The notes beneath the pieces are model-generated. The model saw only the letters and a program-made list of their open reading frames with translations, did not search any database and was not told where the DNA came from. Positions 6,392 to 6,687 of a stretch of DNA of 6,687 nucleotides are shown one piece after another (the stretch's first letter is position 1; each line of letters begins with the position of its first letter). Source of the DNA: Brachybacterium sp. (GTDB lineage: Bacteria; Actinomycetota; Actinomycetes; Actinomycetales; Dermabacteraceae); assembly GCA_027322375.1 (NCBI GenBank), contig DAHVRS010000304.1, positions 1 to 6,687 on the forward strand. The letters run 5' to 3'. The position numbers and the translations under genes were made by a program.

Positions 6392-6687
6392 GCACCACCC
6401 ACCTCACCAGCACTGACACCACCAGCACAGGCGCCACCAGCGCTGACACCACAGTCCTCCGCCTGGATCCGGTCCCCGACGCGCTCGCGGCGATCGCCGC
6501 CGGCCGGCCCGTGGTGGTCGTGGACGATGAGGACCGCGAGAACGAGGGCGACCTCATCCTCGCCGCCTCCGCCGCGACCCCCGAGGTGATCGCCTTCGCC
6601 GTCCGGTACTCGAGCGGCCTGCTGTGTGCGCCGCTGACCGCCGAGCGGGCCGACGCCCTCGAGCTGCCGCTCATGGTCGCGAAGAAC
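6388..6687 (+). CDS. ribB: 3,4-dihydroxy-2-butanone 4-phosphate synthase, N-terminal part (RibB or RibBA; 3' end outside window)
   Basis: This enzyme turns ribulose 5-phosphate into the four-carbon DHBP and formate, supplying the second substrate for lumazine formation. The first 100 codons are visible. After a Thr/Ser-rich leader of about 22 residues comes the DHBP synthase start: [20 protein letters not shown], then [15 protein letters not shown] with the acidic metal- and substrate-binding residues, then [23 protein letters not shown] 6388 overlaps the ribE stop, with GGAG (6376-6379) 8 bp upstream. The window ends before showing whether a GTP cyclohydrolase II domain follows; fused RibBA is frequent in actinobacteria. 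The leader is encoded by a 15-bp tandem repeat, which is unusual for this otherwise conserved family. Confidence 0.93.
   Translation, partial: MSTTHLTSTDTTSTGATSADTTVLRLDPVPDALAAIAAGRPVVVVDDEDRENEGDLILAASAATPEVIAFAVRYSSGLLCAPLTAERADALELPLMVAKN
6406..6450 (+). repeat. 15-bp tandem repeat (three units) inside the 5' end of the DHBP synthase gene
   Basis: Three consecutive 15-bp units start at 6406, 6421 and 6436, each beginning ACCAGC. They encode [10 protein letters not shown] and TSADT. Units 1 and 3 differ at a single base, while unit 2 has drifted more. The repeat preserves the frame and lengthens a polar N-terminal tail ahead of the catalytic domain. Confidence 0.75.

Overview
The window comes from a high-GC Gram-positive bacterium (Actinomycetota). 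G+C is high throughout, GC-ending codons dominate, GTG starts are common, and the protein variants are actinobacterial: RecF with a SHGES signature, a DciA/DUF721 protein with a long disordered N-terminus, and DnaA boxes of the TTRTCCACA type. A micrococcal lineage such as Brachybacterium/Dermabacteraceae would fit, but the genus is a guess from memory, not something the sequence proves. All genes lie on the + strand.

Region 1 (1-4281) is the chromosomal replication-origin locus. It holds the 3' end of dnaA (AAA+ tail plus the DNA-binding domain IV), a stem-loop terminator, a roughly 600-bp gene-free spacer, then dnaN (sliding clamp), recF (gap-repair ATPase) and a DciA-family helicase-loader gene. 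The spacer carries one perfect DnaA box and several near-matches in two main clusters and is very likely oriC. dnaN and recF are 19 bp apart, and recF and dciA overlap in an ATGA, so the three genes probably form one transcription unit. Together they supply initiator, origin, helicase loading, processivity clamp and repair.

Region 2 (4282-4709) is a regulatory spacer. It has three short repeats at exact 36-bp spacing, a stem-loop, a candidate promoter, a clear FMN riboswitch aptamer (about 4463-4589), and a downstream leader that can fold to hide the ribD Shine-Dalgarno.

Region 3 (4710-6687) is a riboflavin operon: ribD (deaminase/reductase), ribE (riboflavin synthase alpha) and the beginning of ribB/ribBA (DHBP synthase), with an ATGA overlap between the last two. 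The last gene runs off the window.

No undescribed enzyme system is visible. The main points of interest are the riboflavin operon sitting directly behind the origin cluster, where gyrB-gyrA is usual in actinobacteria, and several unannotated nucleic-acid structures: a 10-bp GNRA-capped hairpin ahead of dnaN, a hairpin over the recF ribosome site, the 36-bp-phased repeats, and a 15-bp tandem repeat at the 5' end of the DHBP synthase gene.
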